DNA from: Neomicrococcus lactis
Lineage (GTDB): Bacteria > Actinomycetota > Actinomycetes > Actinomycetales > Micrococcaceae
Reading direction: 5' to 3'
Length of the DNA stretch: 64,000 nucleotides
NCBI RefSeq assembly: GCF_014200305.1
Contig: NZ_JACHBL010000001.1
Location: 2,108,001-2,172,000, forward strand
The notes under the pieces are model-generated. The model worked only from the letters and a program-made list of their open reading frames with translations. It was not told the DNA's origin and ran no database searches. The position numbers and the translations under genes were made by a program. This document shows, in pieces, positions 16,605 to 25,123 of the stretch. Within the stretch, counting starts at the first letter, position 1. Each line of letters begins with the position of its first letter.

Positions 16605-18635
16605 ATGAGCGTCAGTAGCCCAATCGAATCGCTGGGTGCTTTGGGATTCACGATCTCAATTTTGCTAGGCGTTCTCTTCCTGATTTTTCAGGTCTGGCTC
16701 ATTGCCACCCTTGCCCGCCGCATTCTGGGCGTCCCCGTAGGCTGGCCGCGCTCCATCGCCGTTGCCCTCGTGATGTCTCTGGGCTTGATGTTCGGCGTTC
16801 AATACATCGTCTTGGCCTTCACCAGCGAAGGCACTCTGACCAATTCAAATGCAGTCCCCGCACTCCTTTTGGCCGGCCTCGCTACCTTCTGGGTGTTCGC
16901 TCTAGGCGTTGCCATCCTCATGGTGCTGGAAATTCTGGTTCCCACAGGATCCCTGCCGAATCCCGTCAGTTTCTTTCGAGATTTCAAAGCACGACGACGC
17001 CGCCAAGCGAGATACTTCGACATCATGAAGATCGCGGTTCGGTATGGCTTGGTGAGCCAGATTCGCGGTCTCGACAAGAGCCGCGATTCTCACCGAGAGA
17101 CGGCTATCGCTTTGCGAGAGACGCTGAACGAAGCCGGAGTCACGTTCGTCAAGCTCGGCCAGATGCTGTCCACACGGTCCGATCTGCTCCCACCCGTATA
17201 CATCGACGAGCTCTCCAAGCTGCAGACCAAAGCCACTCCCGAAACCTGGGAAGACATCAAGCTGGCGATCGAGACCTCTCTCGGCCGTCCTTACGGGACA
17301 GCGTTCTCCTCGATCAACGAGACCCCGCTGGCCTCCGCTTCCGTTGCCCAAGTCCACACAGCTATCACCACCAACGGCGACTCCGTGGTCATCAAGGTCC
17401 AGCGCCCTACTGCCGTTCGTCAGGTTCAAGCCGATACCGAGATCGTTCTGCGCATCGCTCAGTGGCTCGAGAAGTCGGCTCCGTGGGCGCGAGATCTTGG
17501 CCTCGTGGGCATTGCACAGGGCTTCATCGACTCCCTGCGCGAAGAGTTGGACTACCACGTGGAGCGCAACAACATGCTCGCGGTAGCAAGCGCACTCGAG
17601 AAGACCGAGGTCCGCGTTCCCCACGTCTACGAGTCCTTGTCCAGCCAACGCTTGCTGGTCATGGAACGTCTCGAAGGTGTTCCCTTGGGCTCCGCGCAAC
17701 ACATCTTGCGGGTCATGAATGACGACCAGCGTTTGGAGCTTGCACGCGAACTCGTTCGTTCCACTCTCAAACAGATCACCGACGACGGCGTCTTCCACGC
17801 CGACCTGCATCCCGGCAACATCTTCTTGTCCGAGTCCGGCGAACCCGGCCTCGTGGACTTTGGCTCTGTAGGCCGGCTCGATCCCAACAGCCAGCATGCA
17901 CTCGCCATGATGCTGTTCGCGATCGACAAGAACGATAACCAAGCAGCTACCGATGCCATGCTCATCCTCTTGGATCGCCCGGAGCAGCTCAACGAGCGAG
18001 CTTTCGAGCGCAGTCTTGGTCAGCTCATGGTCCGGTATCGCGGTGGATTCGGCGGTGCTGGCAGCGCAGAAATGTTCACCGCACTCTTCGCCCTGGTGGT
18101 GAACCACGGATTCACCGTGCCGCCTCAGATCGCAGCCGCGTTTCGTGCGCTTGGAGCGCTCGAAGGAACGCTCCGGCTCATCGACCCGAACATCGACGTC
18201 GTCCTCCTTGCGCGCGGAGAGGGCCGCAAGATTGTCACGTCTCAATTTGGGCCGAAGAAACTGCTCGAGCAGACGGAAATGCGATTCCTGCAAGCGATTC
18301 CCGCCCTCTCCGCACTCCCCCGGCGCTTCAACAAGATCACCGAGGACCTTGAACAGGGCCGCCTCTCCATGAACGTCCGCATGTTGGCGCATCCGTCCGA
18401 TCGCGGATTCCTGAATCGTCTGGTTCAGCAATTGGTAGTGGCCGTCCTTGCCGGATCAGCCACCCTCGCCGCGATTGTGCTGATCACCGCGGAAACCGGT
18501 CCGATGCTCACCGAAACCATCCGCGTCTATAGCTTCATCGGCTACGTCTTGCTGTTCATGGGATTCATCCTGGCGCTGAGATCCGTAGTGCTGGTGTTCC
18601 ATAGGGACATCCGGGGCGAAGATGACTATAAGTAA
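16605..18635 (+). CDS. ABC1/UbiB-family atypical kinase, membrane-anchored
   Basis: A 676-aa protein with three to four N-terminal membrane helices (residues 10-120), an ABC1 kinase-like domain (about 150-560) and two C-terminal membrane helices. Kinase hallmarks are VKLGQMLSTRSDLLP (the KxGQ motif), VVIKVQRPTAV, FHADLHPGNIFL and LVDFGSVGRLD. UbiB/ABC1 proteins support isoprenoid-quinone or lipid homeostasis, probably through ATPase activity. The N-terminal helices add a feature not found in the E. coli protein. It stands alone on the plus strand. Confidence 0.9.
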   Translation: MSVSSPIESLGALGFTISILLGVLFLIFQVWLIATLARRILGVPVGWPRSIAVALVMSLGLMFGVQYIVLAFTSEGTLTNSNAVPALLLAGLATFWVFALGVAILMVLEILVPTGSLPNPVSFFRDFKARRRRQARYFDIMKIAVRYGLVSQIRGLDKSRDSHRETAIALRETLNEAGVTFVKLGQMLSTRSDLLPPVYIDELSKLQTKATPETWEDIKLAIETSLGRPYGTAFSSINETPLASASVAQVHTAITTNGDSVVIKVQRPTAVRQVQADTEIVLRIAQWLEKSAPWARDLGLVGIAQGFIDSLREELDYHVERNNMLAVASALEKTEVRVPHVYESLSSQRLLVMERLEGVPLGSAQHILRVMNDDQRLELARELVRSTLKQITDDGVFHADLHPGNIFLSESGEPGLVDFGSVGRLDPNSQHALAMMLFAIDKNDNQAATDAMLILLDRPEQLNERAFERSLGQLMVRYRGGFGGAGSAEMFTALFALVVNHGFTVPPQIAAAFRALGALEGTLRLIDPNIDVVLLARGEGRKIVTSQFGPKKLLEQTEMRFLQAIPALSALPRRFNKITEDLEQGRLSMNVRMLAHPSDRGFLNRLVQQLVVAVLAGSATLAAIVLITAETGPMLTETIRVYSFIGYVLLFMGFILALRSVVLVFHRDIRGEDDYK

Positions 18636-18675
18636 ACTTTTTGTCCATATAACTCCCTTCTAATAGGGTGTTTAG

Positions 18676-19461
18676 ATGAGCGACGCACCCAACAACGCCC
18701 TCCCCGAAACTGTTTTCAAGCGCGGGCGGTGGGTTGCGTGGCTTCCATGGATCGTCTCTCTGGCGATCACCGGCGGCGCTTTCCTCTGGGGCGCGTCGGC
18801 CTACGATTCAATCTTGGACCCTGTTCCTGTCCACTGGGGCGCTTCAGGCGAAGTGGACGAGTGGGCGCCTAAGTCCTTTGGAAGCGTTTTTGTAGGACCG
18901 CTGATTAGCCTGGGAATCTGGGCGTTGCTAGCCCTCATCATCGTTCTCGTAGTGAAGACCTCTTTCCGAGCTCCTAAGACTGACTTCGCTCGGATTCAAA
19001 AGGAGGGGTTGAAGCGCGAGATCATCGCGGGGCTAGGCGGAATTGTTCTCGTGATTTCACTTCTGGTGTGCGTGCCGCTGGCGATCGTTATTTCCGCAGC
19101 CCAATCCGAGTCCTCGTCCATCGGAACAAGCATGCTTCCATGGGTGATTCTTTTGACGTTCCTAACCTTGCCCGCCATGTTTCTTGGGTTCCTTTATGGA
19201 AAGCGCTGGATGGAGAAAAGCATCCGAGAATATGGCGTAATGCCCACTGCCGAAGAGCAGCTCGAGGAATCCAAGTGGATAGCGGGTGGCATCAGGAACG
19301 ATCCACAAGATCCCTCTATCTTCGTTCCTAAGCGCGAAGGACTGGGCTACGGACTCACGGTGAACTGGGGCTCCCGCGGAGGAAAGATCTTCGTCCTCAT
19401 CTTCGCGGCACTCACAGTGATTCCGTTGGTTGTTTTGCTCGTCATTTCCCTCGTTGGCTAG
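18676..19461 (+). CDS. DUF1648/DUF5808 membrane protein
   Basis: A 261-aa membrane protein. The first 70 residues form a DUF1648-like unit (one helix followed by DPVPVHWGASGEVDEWAPKS, a string conserved in SdpI-type immunity/signalling proteins). Further helices lie near residues 75-100, 120-145, 155-175 and at the C-terminal end; a DUF5808-like stretch (SIFVPKREGLGYGLTVNWG) precedes the last helix. The function is unknown; a link to SdpI-like proteins is by domain only. It lies 40 bp downstream of the ABC1 kinase. Confidence 0.8.
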   Translation: MSDAPNNALPETVFKRGRWVAWLPWIVSLAITGGAFLWGASAYDSILDPVPVHWGASGEVDEWAPKSFGSVFVGPLISLGIWALLALIIVLVVKTSFRAPKTDFARIQKEGLKREIIAGLGGIVLVISLLVCVPLAIVISAAQSESSSIGTSMLPWVILLTFLTLPAMFLGFLYGKRWMEKSIREYGVMPTAEEQLEESKWIAGGIRNDPQDPSIFVPKREGLGYGLTVNWGSRGGKIFVLIFAALTVIPLVVLLVISLVG

Positions 19462-19467
19462 GAAGAA

Positions 19468-19836
19468 TCACGCGCGACACAAACAGAACGGGTGACCGGC
19501 AGGATCCGCATACACGCGGAAACCTTCCGTCCCATCTTGGGTCGGTCCTCCCAGAGCCGTAGCGCCGTAGCTGAGAATCTCAGCCTCCGCCGCATCTAGG
19601 TCTTCGACATAGAGGTCTAGGTGAACCTGGGTGCGCTGTGGACCATCGGGCCATTCGGGTCGCTGATGATTCTTGACCAGTTGCATGCCGAGTTTCTGCT
19701 TGCCATCGACCAGGACCGCATGCCAATCCTCATCCCCTCCACGATCGACTTCGCCACCAAGTACCTTGGCCCAAAACGAACTTTCCGTCTCGAGGTCATC
19801 CGTGTCCAGCGCGGGAATCATTCCAAGAATCTTCAT
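19468..19836 (-). CDS. VOC-family (glyoxalase/bleomycin-resistance fold) protein
   Basis: A 122-aa single-module VOC protein: two beta-alpha-beta-beta-beta halves from MKILGMIPALDTDDLE to VYADPAGHPFCLC. The GHPFCL end is the usual metal-ligand region. The family covers dioxygenases, glyoxalases and antibiotic-binding proteins; nothing here fixes the substrate. It starts at ATG 19836. Confidence 0.85.
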   Translation of the reverse strand: MKILGMIPALDTDDLETESSFWAKVLGGEVDRGGDEDWHAVLVDGKQKLGMQLVKNHQRPEWPDGPQRTQVHLDLYVEDLDAAEAEILSYGATALGGPTQDGTEGFRVYADPAGHPFCLCRA

Positions 19837-19924
19837 GCCGCAAACCTAGACCTCACTATCAACACCAATCAAGAGTCTGCATTCACGCCTGACGCTTTCC
19901 GGCAGTCGGCATGACGGTTCGCGT

Positions 19925-19967
19925 GCGGGGGTCACGCCGATACTGACGTGACGCCCCGCGTTCTTTT
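19925..19967 (+). terminator. GC-rich hairpin with T-rich tail
   Basis: Arms 19925-19936 and 19947-19959 pair over 12 bp with one bulge, followed by TTCTTTT on the plus strand. It lies in the 289-bp gap between the VOC gene and the HNH gene, where I see no gene. Confidence 0.45.
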
Positions 19968-20125
19968 GTACTGCTTTTCCGGGTCTCTATGTGGTTATCA
20001 ATTTGCGGTCGCGTCGGCACCATCTGGCAGCCGGGCAAGTCATTGGTGGAAGTTCGCGTCCGGGCTACCCAGACACTGAGTTTTGTTAGATGAGATGTCT
20101 ACGAGTTCTGTTCCTGAGAGGGTTC

Positions 20126-21649
20126 TTAGGCGGAGAGTGCTAGCTGGCCAGCTTTTTCGGGGTGGAAGTACAGGTTCCGCATTAGCGGTTGATTCGGGTC
20201 TTCATCAAGCGGTGGCTGCCAGTACGGGACGCCATTGCGCATCTGAATGCTCCACGGGGTTTCATGAACCAGATGGTGATGATGAGAACAGACCATCGCC
20301 GCGTTCTCCAGCGTGGTCACACCACCTTTGGAGTATTCGTGGACGTGGTGAGCTTCGCACCGATCCACACCCCTTGTGCATCCGGGGAAAGTACATCCAC
20401 GATCCCTCGCATACAAGAGCTTTCGTTGCTCCGCGGTGAAGAGACGCTTCCTAGAACCCGCATCAACCACTTGCGACGCCGAACCCAAGACCACCGGGAT
20501 CAACTCCGCATTACATCCCAACTGGCGGATCGAAATCGGATTCATTGGCCCCGAATGCACGGCATCGGACCGGAACAGCTCATGCGTGGTCAGCTCACTC
20601 AGGAGTGTCTTATGGTCAATATTCACCACAACCTGTGGTTGGTAGCCACCATGACGGGACAACTTCCCCGTCGAAAGCGCAGTAGTGACCGCATGCATGA
20701 GTCCGTCGAGGCGTTTCTGACCCAGACTGCGGTCATCCTTCGGCGGCTCGACAGGCTTACCATTCTCATCCATCGCCCGCGGGACCTCCACACCAGCAAA
20801 ATCTAAAAGTGGCTCCCGGCCGTCATGATCCGGAGTTCGTGGGTTCACCTCCGGTGCGACGGCGGTGAGGAATTGCTCCTGCTGGAGTTCATCGAGACAG
20901 AAGGTCCATTCAAAGAGGCCCATCTTCTTGCCTTTGAAGAACGCACCCTGAATCTCACGCTTCACCTCACGAGTGGGAAGAACACCTTGAGCATCGAGCT
21001 GGTACTGCCAGACCCGCACCTGACGCTCCATCGCTGTGGGAGTCCCCGACACCGCAATACCCACGAGATCACTCTCGACTTTTCGCTTGAGAGCTTCCGC
21101 TTCTTCACGTGTTGGTGAGAGCTGGTCAATAGCGGGTTGAAGGCGTTCCAGGGCGCTCATGATTCGGGCAGCGACCCCAACCGTGAGCAGGCCTTGAGCG
21201 AACGCGTCCGCAACAGCGGGAGCAACAGCTTCAGACACCGCATGTGCGACGTCCAAGCGTTTCTGCACCTCGGCAGGGTTCACATGCAACACCTGCGACA
21301 AACGATCCGCCGCACTCCGGAACCTCGACCGGCGCGGAGTGAAAGTTTGGGAGTCTTTTAACTCCTGCACCACGGACTCCATCCGCACCGCAGCCTTCAC
21401 TTGCAGGCGCCCAACCTGGTGGGAAAGTTCCTCCACCCCGGCAGCGAGATGATCCAACTCGCACGCACCGGTAGCCACACCATCCACCGCCAACACGAGG
21501 GCATCAATCTGGTTATGCACAGACACCACATACTCACGCAGCTCAGCCACAGACAGGCGGCTAACATCAGTGGAAATCGCAGGGACGCGGCTAGAAGGAA
21601 CAGGGCTCGAAGGATCAGGTTTCAGGAGGGCTGGATTCGCTGTTTCCAT
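20126..21649 (-). CDS. DUF222 / HNH endonuclease domain protein (13E12-repeat family)
   Basis: A 507-aa protein with a helical DUF222 domain (about residues 25-330; SHQVGRLQVKAAVRME, then FRSAADRLSQVLHVNPAEV) and a C-terminal HNH nuclease motif: LLYARDRGCTFPGC, then CEAHHVHEYSKGG, then LENAAMVCSHHHHLVHE. The Cys and His pairs for zinc and the HH of the catalytic loop are all present. The family is very numerous in actinobacteria, behaves like a dispersed repetitive gene and has no settled function. It starts at ATG 21649; a DnaA-box pair lies 50 bp upstream. Confidence 0.88.
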   Translation of the reverse strand: METANPALLKPDPSSPVPSSRVPAISTDVSRLSVAELREYVVSVHNQIDALVLAVDGVATGACELDHLAAGVEELSHQVGRLQVKAAVRMESVVQELKDSQTFTPRRSRFRSAADRLSQVLHVNPAEVQKRLDVAHAVSEAVAPAVADAFAQGLLTVGVAARIMSALERLQPAIDQLSPTREEAEALKRKVESDLVGIAVSGTPTAMERQVRVWQYQLDAQGVLPTREVKREIQGAFFKGKKMGLFEWTFCLDELQQEQFLTAVAPEVNPRTPDHDGREPLLDFAGVEVPRAMDENGKPVEPPKDDRSLGQKRLDGLMHAVTTALSTGKLSRHGGYQPQVVVNIDHKTLLSELTTHELFRSDAVHSGPMNPISIRQLGCNAELIPVVLGSASQVVDAGSRKRLFTAEQRKLLYARDRGCTFPGCTRGVDRCEAHHVHEYSKGGVTTLENAAMVCSHHHHLVHETPWSIQMRNGVPYWQPPLDEDPNQPLMRNLYFHPEKAGQLALSA

Positions 21650-21698
21650 ACCCCCACACTATGCGTGACCTCTGACACTTAGAATCAACAGTCTTCGA

Positions 21699-21727
21699 TT
21701 GTGGATAAACATTCGAACTATCCACAA
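21699..21727. promoter_or_regulatory. Inverted DnaA-box pair upstream of the HNH gene
   Basis: TTGTGGATA and TATCCACAA face each other across 11 nt; TGTGGATAA at 21700-21708 is a perfect DnaA box on the minus strand. Located in the short gap before the DUF222/HNH gene. Confidence 0.4.
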
Positions 21728-21772
21728 AGCCCGGAATTGTGGGTGAAAAACGGGCGCAAGACGACAGACAAA

Positions 21773-21794
21773 CGCAAGCTGCGCCGTCGTACTT
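21773..21794 (+). repeat. Dispersed GCGTCGTC repeat, copy f
   Basis: CGCAAGCTGCGCCGTCGTAC in an intergenic gap. The IS1249-like element is inserted only 5-10 bp from its right end. Confidence 0.65.
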
Positions 21795-21800
21795 AAAGTA
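21793..21800. repeat. Target-site duplication, left copy
   Basis: TTAAAGTA directly before the left end of the insertion sequence; the same 8 bp follow the right end at 23104-23111. Confidence 0.85.
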
Positions 21801-23103
21801 GGGTTATAGGACATTAAAGTGTGTCTGATGGGGCTTGGTTGCCTTTATCGGCGCGGCTAAACGGGTGTTGGCATACTTTTCGTTGTTTATTCGGGAAGCG
21901 TGGTTGACAACGAGCGTTTATGCGTCCTGTGTGGTGGCGGGCTGAAAAGGAACGGTTCCACGAGTGCTGGAGCTACCAGGTATCGCTGTAAATCGTGTGG
22001 CGCGAGTAGTTCTGAACGGATACAACGCGTCGACGTGCGTCGACGCCACGAGCTCTCCCGATTCCTGGAATGGCTGCTGGGAAACAAGACTCAATCCCAA
22101 GTCGCTCAGGGCGTGGATCCACGCTCGTTTCGTCGCTCCACACACTGGTGCTGGAACATTACTCCCGCGATCGAGGTCACCGGAGAGATCTATCCGGAAG
22201 TCCAGCTCGACGGCATCTATCTCGGTTCCTGGTGTTGCTTGATCGCGATCGCTGGCGAACACGTCATCGGTTATCAATGGTGTGACACGGAAAAACGCGT
22301 GGCGTGGGAACAGCTCCTAACTCGTTTCCCCGCACCAGATTTGGTCGTGATTGATGGTGGTTCCGGGCTGGCATCCGCGCTGAAACATTGCTGGCCCGAG
22401 ACCCCTGTTCAACGCTGCCTGGTGCATATTCAACGCAACGTGCGCGTGCTGATCACGATGCGCCCCCGCACGACCGCGGGCCGCGAACTACGGGCTATTT
22501 CCCTTGCCCTGACACGGATCACGAGCCAGGATCAAGCGCGTGCATGGCTACTTGCACTCAACCAGTGGCACGGAAAACATCACCAGATGCTGAACGAGAA
22601 AACCTACCGTTCGCACCACCGTGGTTCGCTGCCGCAAAGCGTGAGGCCGCACCAGCGCTGGTGGTTCACACACGACCGGCTACGCAAGGCCTACCAACTC
22701 CTCGAGCGCGCCAGCCAACAAGAAGTCCTGTTCACCTATCTCAAAGACGAGCACCGCTCACGGAACGCCTCATCAACAACGAACAGGATCGAAGGAGGCA
22801 TCAACGCGCAGCTACGCAATCTTCTACGCAACCATCGCGGACTGACCCCTGAGCACGCTAAACGAGCCGTGGAATGGTTCCTCTACAAGCACTCCCAGAA
22901 CCCAGCACCAGCCCACCAACTCATCAAAAAAGAACACTACGAGCCCGTCGCCTACACGCAAGAAATCGAGGAACACATCGGACCCGCAGAACTCGGAACA
23001 GGACTCAACGCAAACGAAGGACTCTGGCACCGAAAAGGATGGGCCGGCCGCGCCTCCTAAAAAGACACGCCCGACCCAGACACACATTTATGTCCTATAA
23101 CCC
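21801..23103 (+). mobile_element. IS1249-like insertion sequence (IS256 group)
   Basis: A 1303-bp element. Both ends begin GGGTTATAGGACAT and stay inverted-repeat for about 25 bp with two mismatches (left 21801 onwards, right end at 23103). An 8-bp target duplication TTAAAGTA flanks it, and the single transposase gene is intact, so this is a recent insertion. The target resembles the TTAAAGTG within its own left end. Confidence 0.92.
21900..23060 (+). CDS. IS1249-family transposase
   Basis: A 386-aa DDE transposase of the IS1249/IS256 group. An N-terminal zinc ribbon (CVLCGG...YRCKSCG, residues about 8-35) is followed by the catalytic core: first Asp in QLDGIYLGSW, second in VVIDGGSGLASAL, and Glu in RIEGGINAQLRNLLRNHRG. 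Full length without frameshift. It starts at GTG 21900, with GGGAAGC just upstream. It fills almost the whole element. Confidence 0.93.
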   Translation: MVDNERLCVLCGGGLKRNGSTSAGATRYRCKSCGASSSERIQRVDVRRRHELSRFLEWLLGNKTQSQVAQGVDPRSFRRSTHWCWNITPAIEVTGEIYPEVQLDGIYLGSWCCLIAIAGEHVIGYQWCDTEKRVAWEQLLTRFPAPDLVVIDGGSGLASALKHCWPETPVQRCLVHIQRNVRVLITMRPRTTAGRELRAISLALTRITSQDQARAWLLALNQWHGKHHQMLNEKTYRSHHRGSLPQSVRPHQRWWFTHDRLRKAYQLLERASQQEVLFTYLKDEHRSRNASSTTNRIEGGINAQLRNLLRNHRGLTPEHAKRAVEWFLYKHSQNPAPAHQLIKKEHYEPVAYTQEIEEHIGPAELGTGLNANEGLWHRKGWAGRAS

Positions 23104-23111
23104 TTAAAGTA
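23104..23111. repeat. Target-site duplication, right copy
   Basis: TTAAAGTA immediately after the right end of the IS. Removing the IS and one copy restores CGTACTTAAAGTACG, a 15-bp palindrome. Confidence 0.85.
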
Positions 23112-23130
23112 CGTAAGGGAGTTAAAGGCG

Positions 23131-23163
23131 AAACCCCCAGCTAGGGGGACCAGCTGGGGGTTT
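23131..23163. terminator. Hairpin AAACCCCCAGCT
   Basis: A 12-bp perfect stem (23131-23142 with 23152-23163) and a 9-nt loop; A-rich on one side and T-rich on the other, so it could act in either direction. It lies just right of the insertion sequence. Confidence 0.6.
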
Positions 23164-23262
23164 CTATCATCACTCGCACCTTTTGAGGTACCACCAACGG
23201 TACTGGCCCTACCTGAGCAAAAGCTGTACTGCAGTAGGGAATTTGGCGGGAACCGCAGAAGG

Positions 23263-23301
23263 AAAAAAAGAAGGCCCAATCGAAAATTCGATTGAGCCTT
23301 C
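23263..23301 (-). terminator. Terminator of tRNA-Leu
   Basis: On the minus strand a 15-bp hairpin (23301-23270, one G-T wobble) is followed at once by seven T residues (23269-23263), directly downstream of the tRNA-Leu 3' end. Confidence 0.85.
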
Positions 23302-23308
23302 CATACTG

Positions 23309-23392
<84 letters not shown>

Positions 23393-23639
23393 GCAATCCT
23401 CAACAACACCTAACAACGTACATTAGGGACGTGAAGCGTAGATAATCATACTTGGGGCTCATGCACTACGCCTAATCGACGTGAATAATAGAAGGCTCCC
23501 CACCTTCGGCGCGCAGTGAGTACGGACAAACACAACGATTTAGTGACAGATTTCCACAATCCTAGAAAATTGAGAATGTCCCACAGACCAGTCACGTAGG
23601 ATCGGAAAAAGCTGTGCGGATCTAGAGGGAGGAGAGCGT

Positions 23640-24530
23640 ATGGGACTTGTAGACAATGTAGAGCGTGGTCTCGAGAAGCTCGTCACGAGTGTGTTCCGTG
23701 GTTCCACTCAAGGCGGCATCAAGCCGGTAGAGATTGCCAGCCGTCTGCGCAATGAGATGGACGCGCGCTCGTTCGCGCTCTCGCAGGGTCGTACGCTCGC
23801 GCCCAATAATTTCGATATTTTCTTGTCTCCTGAGGACTTTGCGTCCGCGAAGGAGTGGGGCCCCACGCTCGCCGAGGAACTGTGCGACGTCGCCCTAGAT
23901 CACGCACATTCGCAGTCCTACACGTTGCAGGGTTCGGTTCGCGTTTCCTTCAAGAAGCGTCGGGACACGCGCCCCGGCCATATCCTCATTCAGGCTTCGA
24001 TATCCAAGGATGGCGAAGCGGAAGTTCCCGCGCCGCGACGCAATGATCCGCCTGCACCGACGTACGCTCCCCCTGCGCCGCGCCAGAACCGTCCGCAAAG
24101 CCAGCCACAAGCGGCCTCCCCGGGTCCTTCTCCGCAGCCAGTGCGACCACAGCAGGTTCACCCACAGACAGTTGCAGCGCCGCCGGTTTCCGCCACACGC
24201 GCTCCAGAGCCTCCACGCACGCAGCCGGTGATCGAAGTTAACGGCAAGCGCTTCGCTATCAACGCGAACGCCATCACCATTGGCCGTTCCAAAGAAGCCG
24301 ACATCACGGTGGATGACGCCCGCGTCAGCCGCAAACATATTGAAATCTTCCGCGACACGAATGGAATTTTCGTGGAGGATTTGGGCAGTACCAACGGGAC
24401 AAGCGTCAATGGGTACAAGATTGATGGACCGGAGGAATTGCTGGATGGCACGCACATCATGATCGGCAGTACCCGGATCAACTTCCGGCTCATGCCGGAT
24501 ACGCGTCGCGCTTCAGGAGGTGGTCGATGA
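23640..24530 (+). CDS. fhaA: FHA-domain protein FhaA (DUF3662 + FHA)
   Basis: First gene of the cell-wall kinase operon, 296 aa. The N-terminal DUF3662 domain (residues 1-110; MGLVDNVERGLEKLVTSVF) is followed by a Pro/Gln-rich linker and a C-terminal FHA domain (about 205-285) with the phosphothreonine-binding strings ITIGRSKEADITVDDARVSRKH and EDLGSTNGTSVNG (each under one repeat of the fold). Mycobacterial FhaA binds phosphorylated MviN and PknA/PknB targets. A strong GGAGGAGAG ribosome site precedes the ATG. fhaB overlaps by 4 bp. Confidence 0.95.
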   Translation: MGLVDNVERGLEKLVTSVFRGSTQGGIKPVEIASRLRNEMDARSFALSQGRTLAPNNFDIFLSPEDFASAKEWGPTLAEELCDVALDHAHSQSYTLQGSVRVSFKKRRDTRPGHILIQASISKDGEAEVPAPRRNDPPAPTYAPPAPRQNRPQSQPQAASPGPSPQPVRPQQVHPQTVAAPPVSATRAPEPPRTQPVIEVNGKRFAINANAITIGRSKEADITVDDARVSRKHIEIFRDTNGIFVEDLGSTNGTSVNGYKIDGPEELLDGTHIMIGSTRINFRLMPDTRRASGGGR

Positions 24531-25123
24531 GCGAGCTAGCCCTTCTTGCTCTCCGCTTGGGCTTCTTATTGCTCTTGTGGATTTTCATTTTCACGATCAT
24601 CGGTTCCATGCGCCGTGACCTCGTGATTGGTCGCCGCAACAAGGTCCGCCAAGCCACCGCCGCGGAAGTCGGTTCGCCGAATACGCGCTCCGTTCCCATG
24701 GGACGGTCGGCTGCCGTGGGCGCCGGCGCTAGCGGTTTCCAGAACGACGCCGCAGCTCCAGCAGTTGCGGATTCTGCCGGAAGCGCCGGGGTCGCCCCGG
24801 GCGCCCCTGCTCCGGTTCGCACGCCGCGGGCCGCGCCGAAGACCTTGGCAATCGTCGAAGGCCCTCTCAAGGGTCGAGAGTTCCCTCTCGCCGCGAGCCC
24901 ATTGCTGTTGGGACGTGCTCAAGAAGCCAGCGTTGTCCTCGATGATGACTACGCATCTGGCCGCCACGCTCGCTTGTATCCGCAGGGTTCCCATTGGTTC
25001 CTTGAGGACTTGGGCTCCACGAATGGAACGTTTGTGGGAGATGAGCGGTTGAGCCGCGCGCAGAGCATTGATCCTGGTCAGCGAATTCGCATTGGCAAGA
25101 CCGTCATGGAGCTGAGGCCTTAA
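24527..25123 (+). CDS. fhaB: FHA-domain membrane protein FhaB (FipA)
   Basis: A 198-aa protein with one N-terminal membrane helix (residues 5-27), an Ala/Pro-rich linker and a C-terminal FHA domain (about 115-195; LLLGRAQEASVVLDD, FLEDLGSTNGTFVG). In mycobacteria FhaB/FipA links FtsZ and FtsQ and is a PknA/PknB substrate. The linker contains a copy of the dispersed repeat (F-Q-N-D-A-A-A). Starts overlap the fhaA stop; its own stop TAATG overlaps the phosphatase start. Confidence 0.94.
   Translation: MSELALLALRLGFLLLLWIFIFTIIGSMRRDLVIGRRNKVRQATAAEVGSPNTRSVPMGRSAAVGAGASGFQNDAAAPAVADSAGSAGVAPGAPAPVRTPRAAPKTLAIVEGPLKGREFPLAASPLLLGRAQEASVVLDDDYASGRHARLYPQGSHWFLEDLGSTNGTFVGDERLSRAQSIDPGQRIRIGKTVMELRP
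24737..24759 (-). repeat. Dispersed GCGTCGTC repeat, copy w
   Basis: Minus-strand GAGCTGCGGCGTCGTTCTGG in the linker of fhaB, sharing the TCTGGAAA flank with copies e and i1. Confidence 0.45.
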
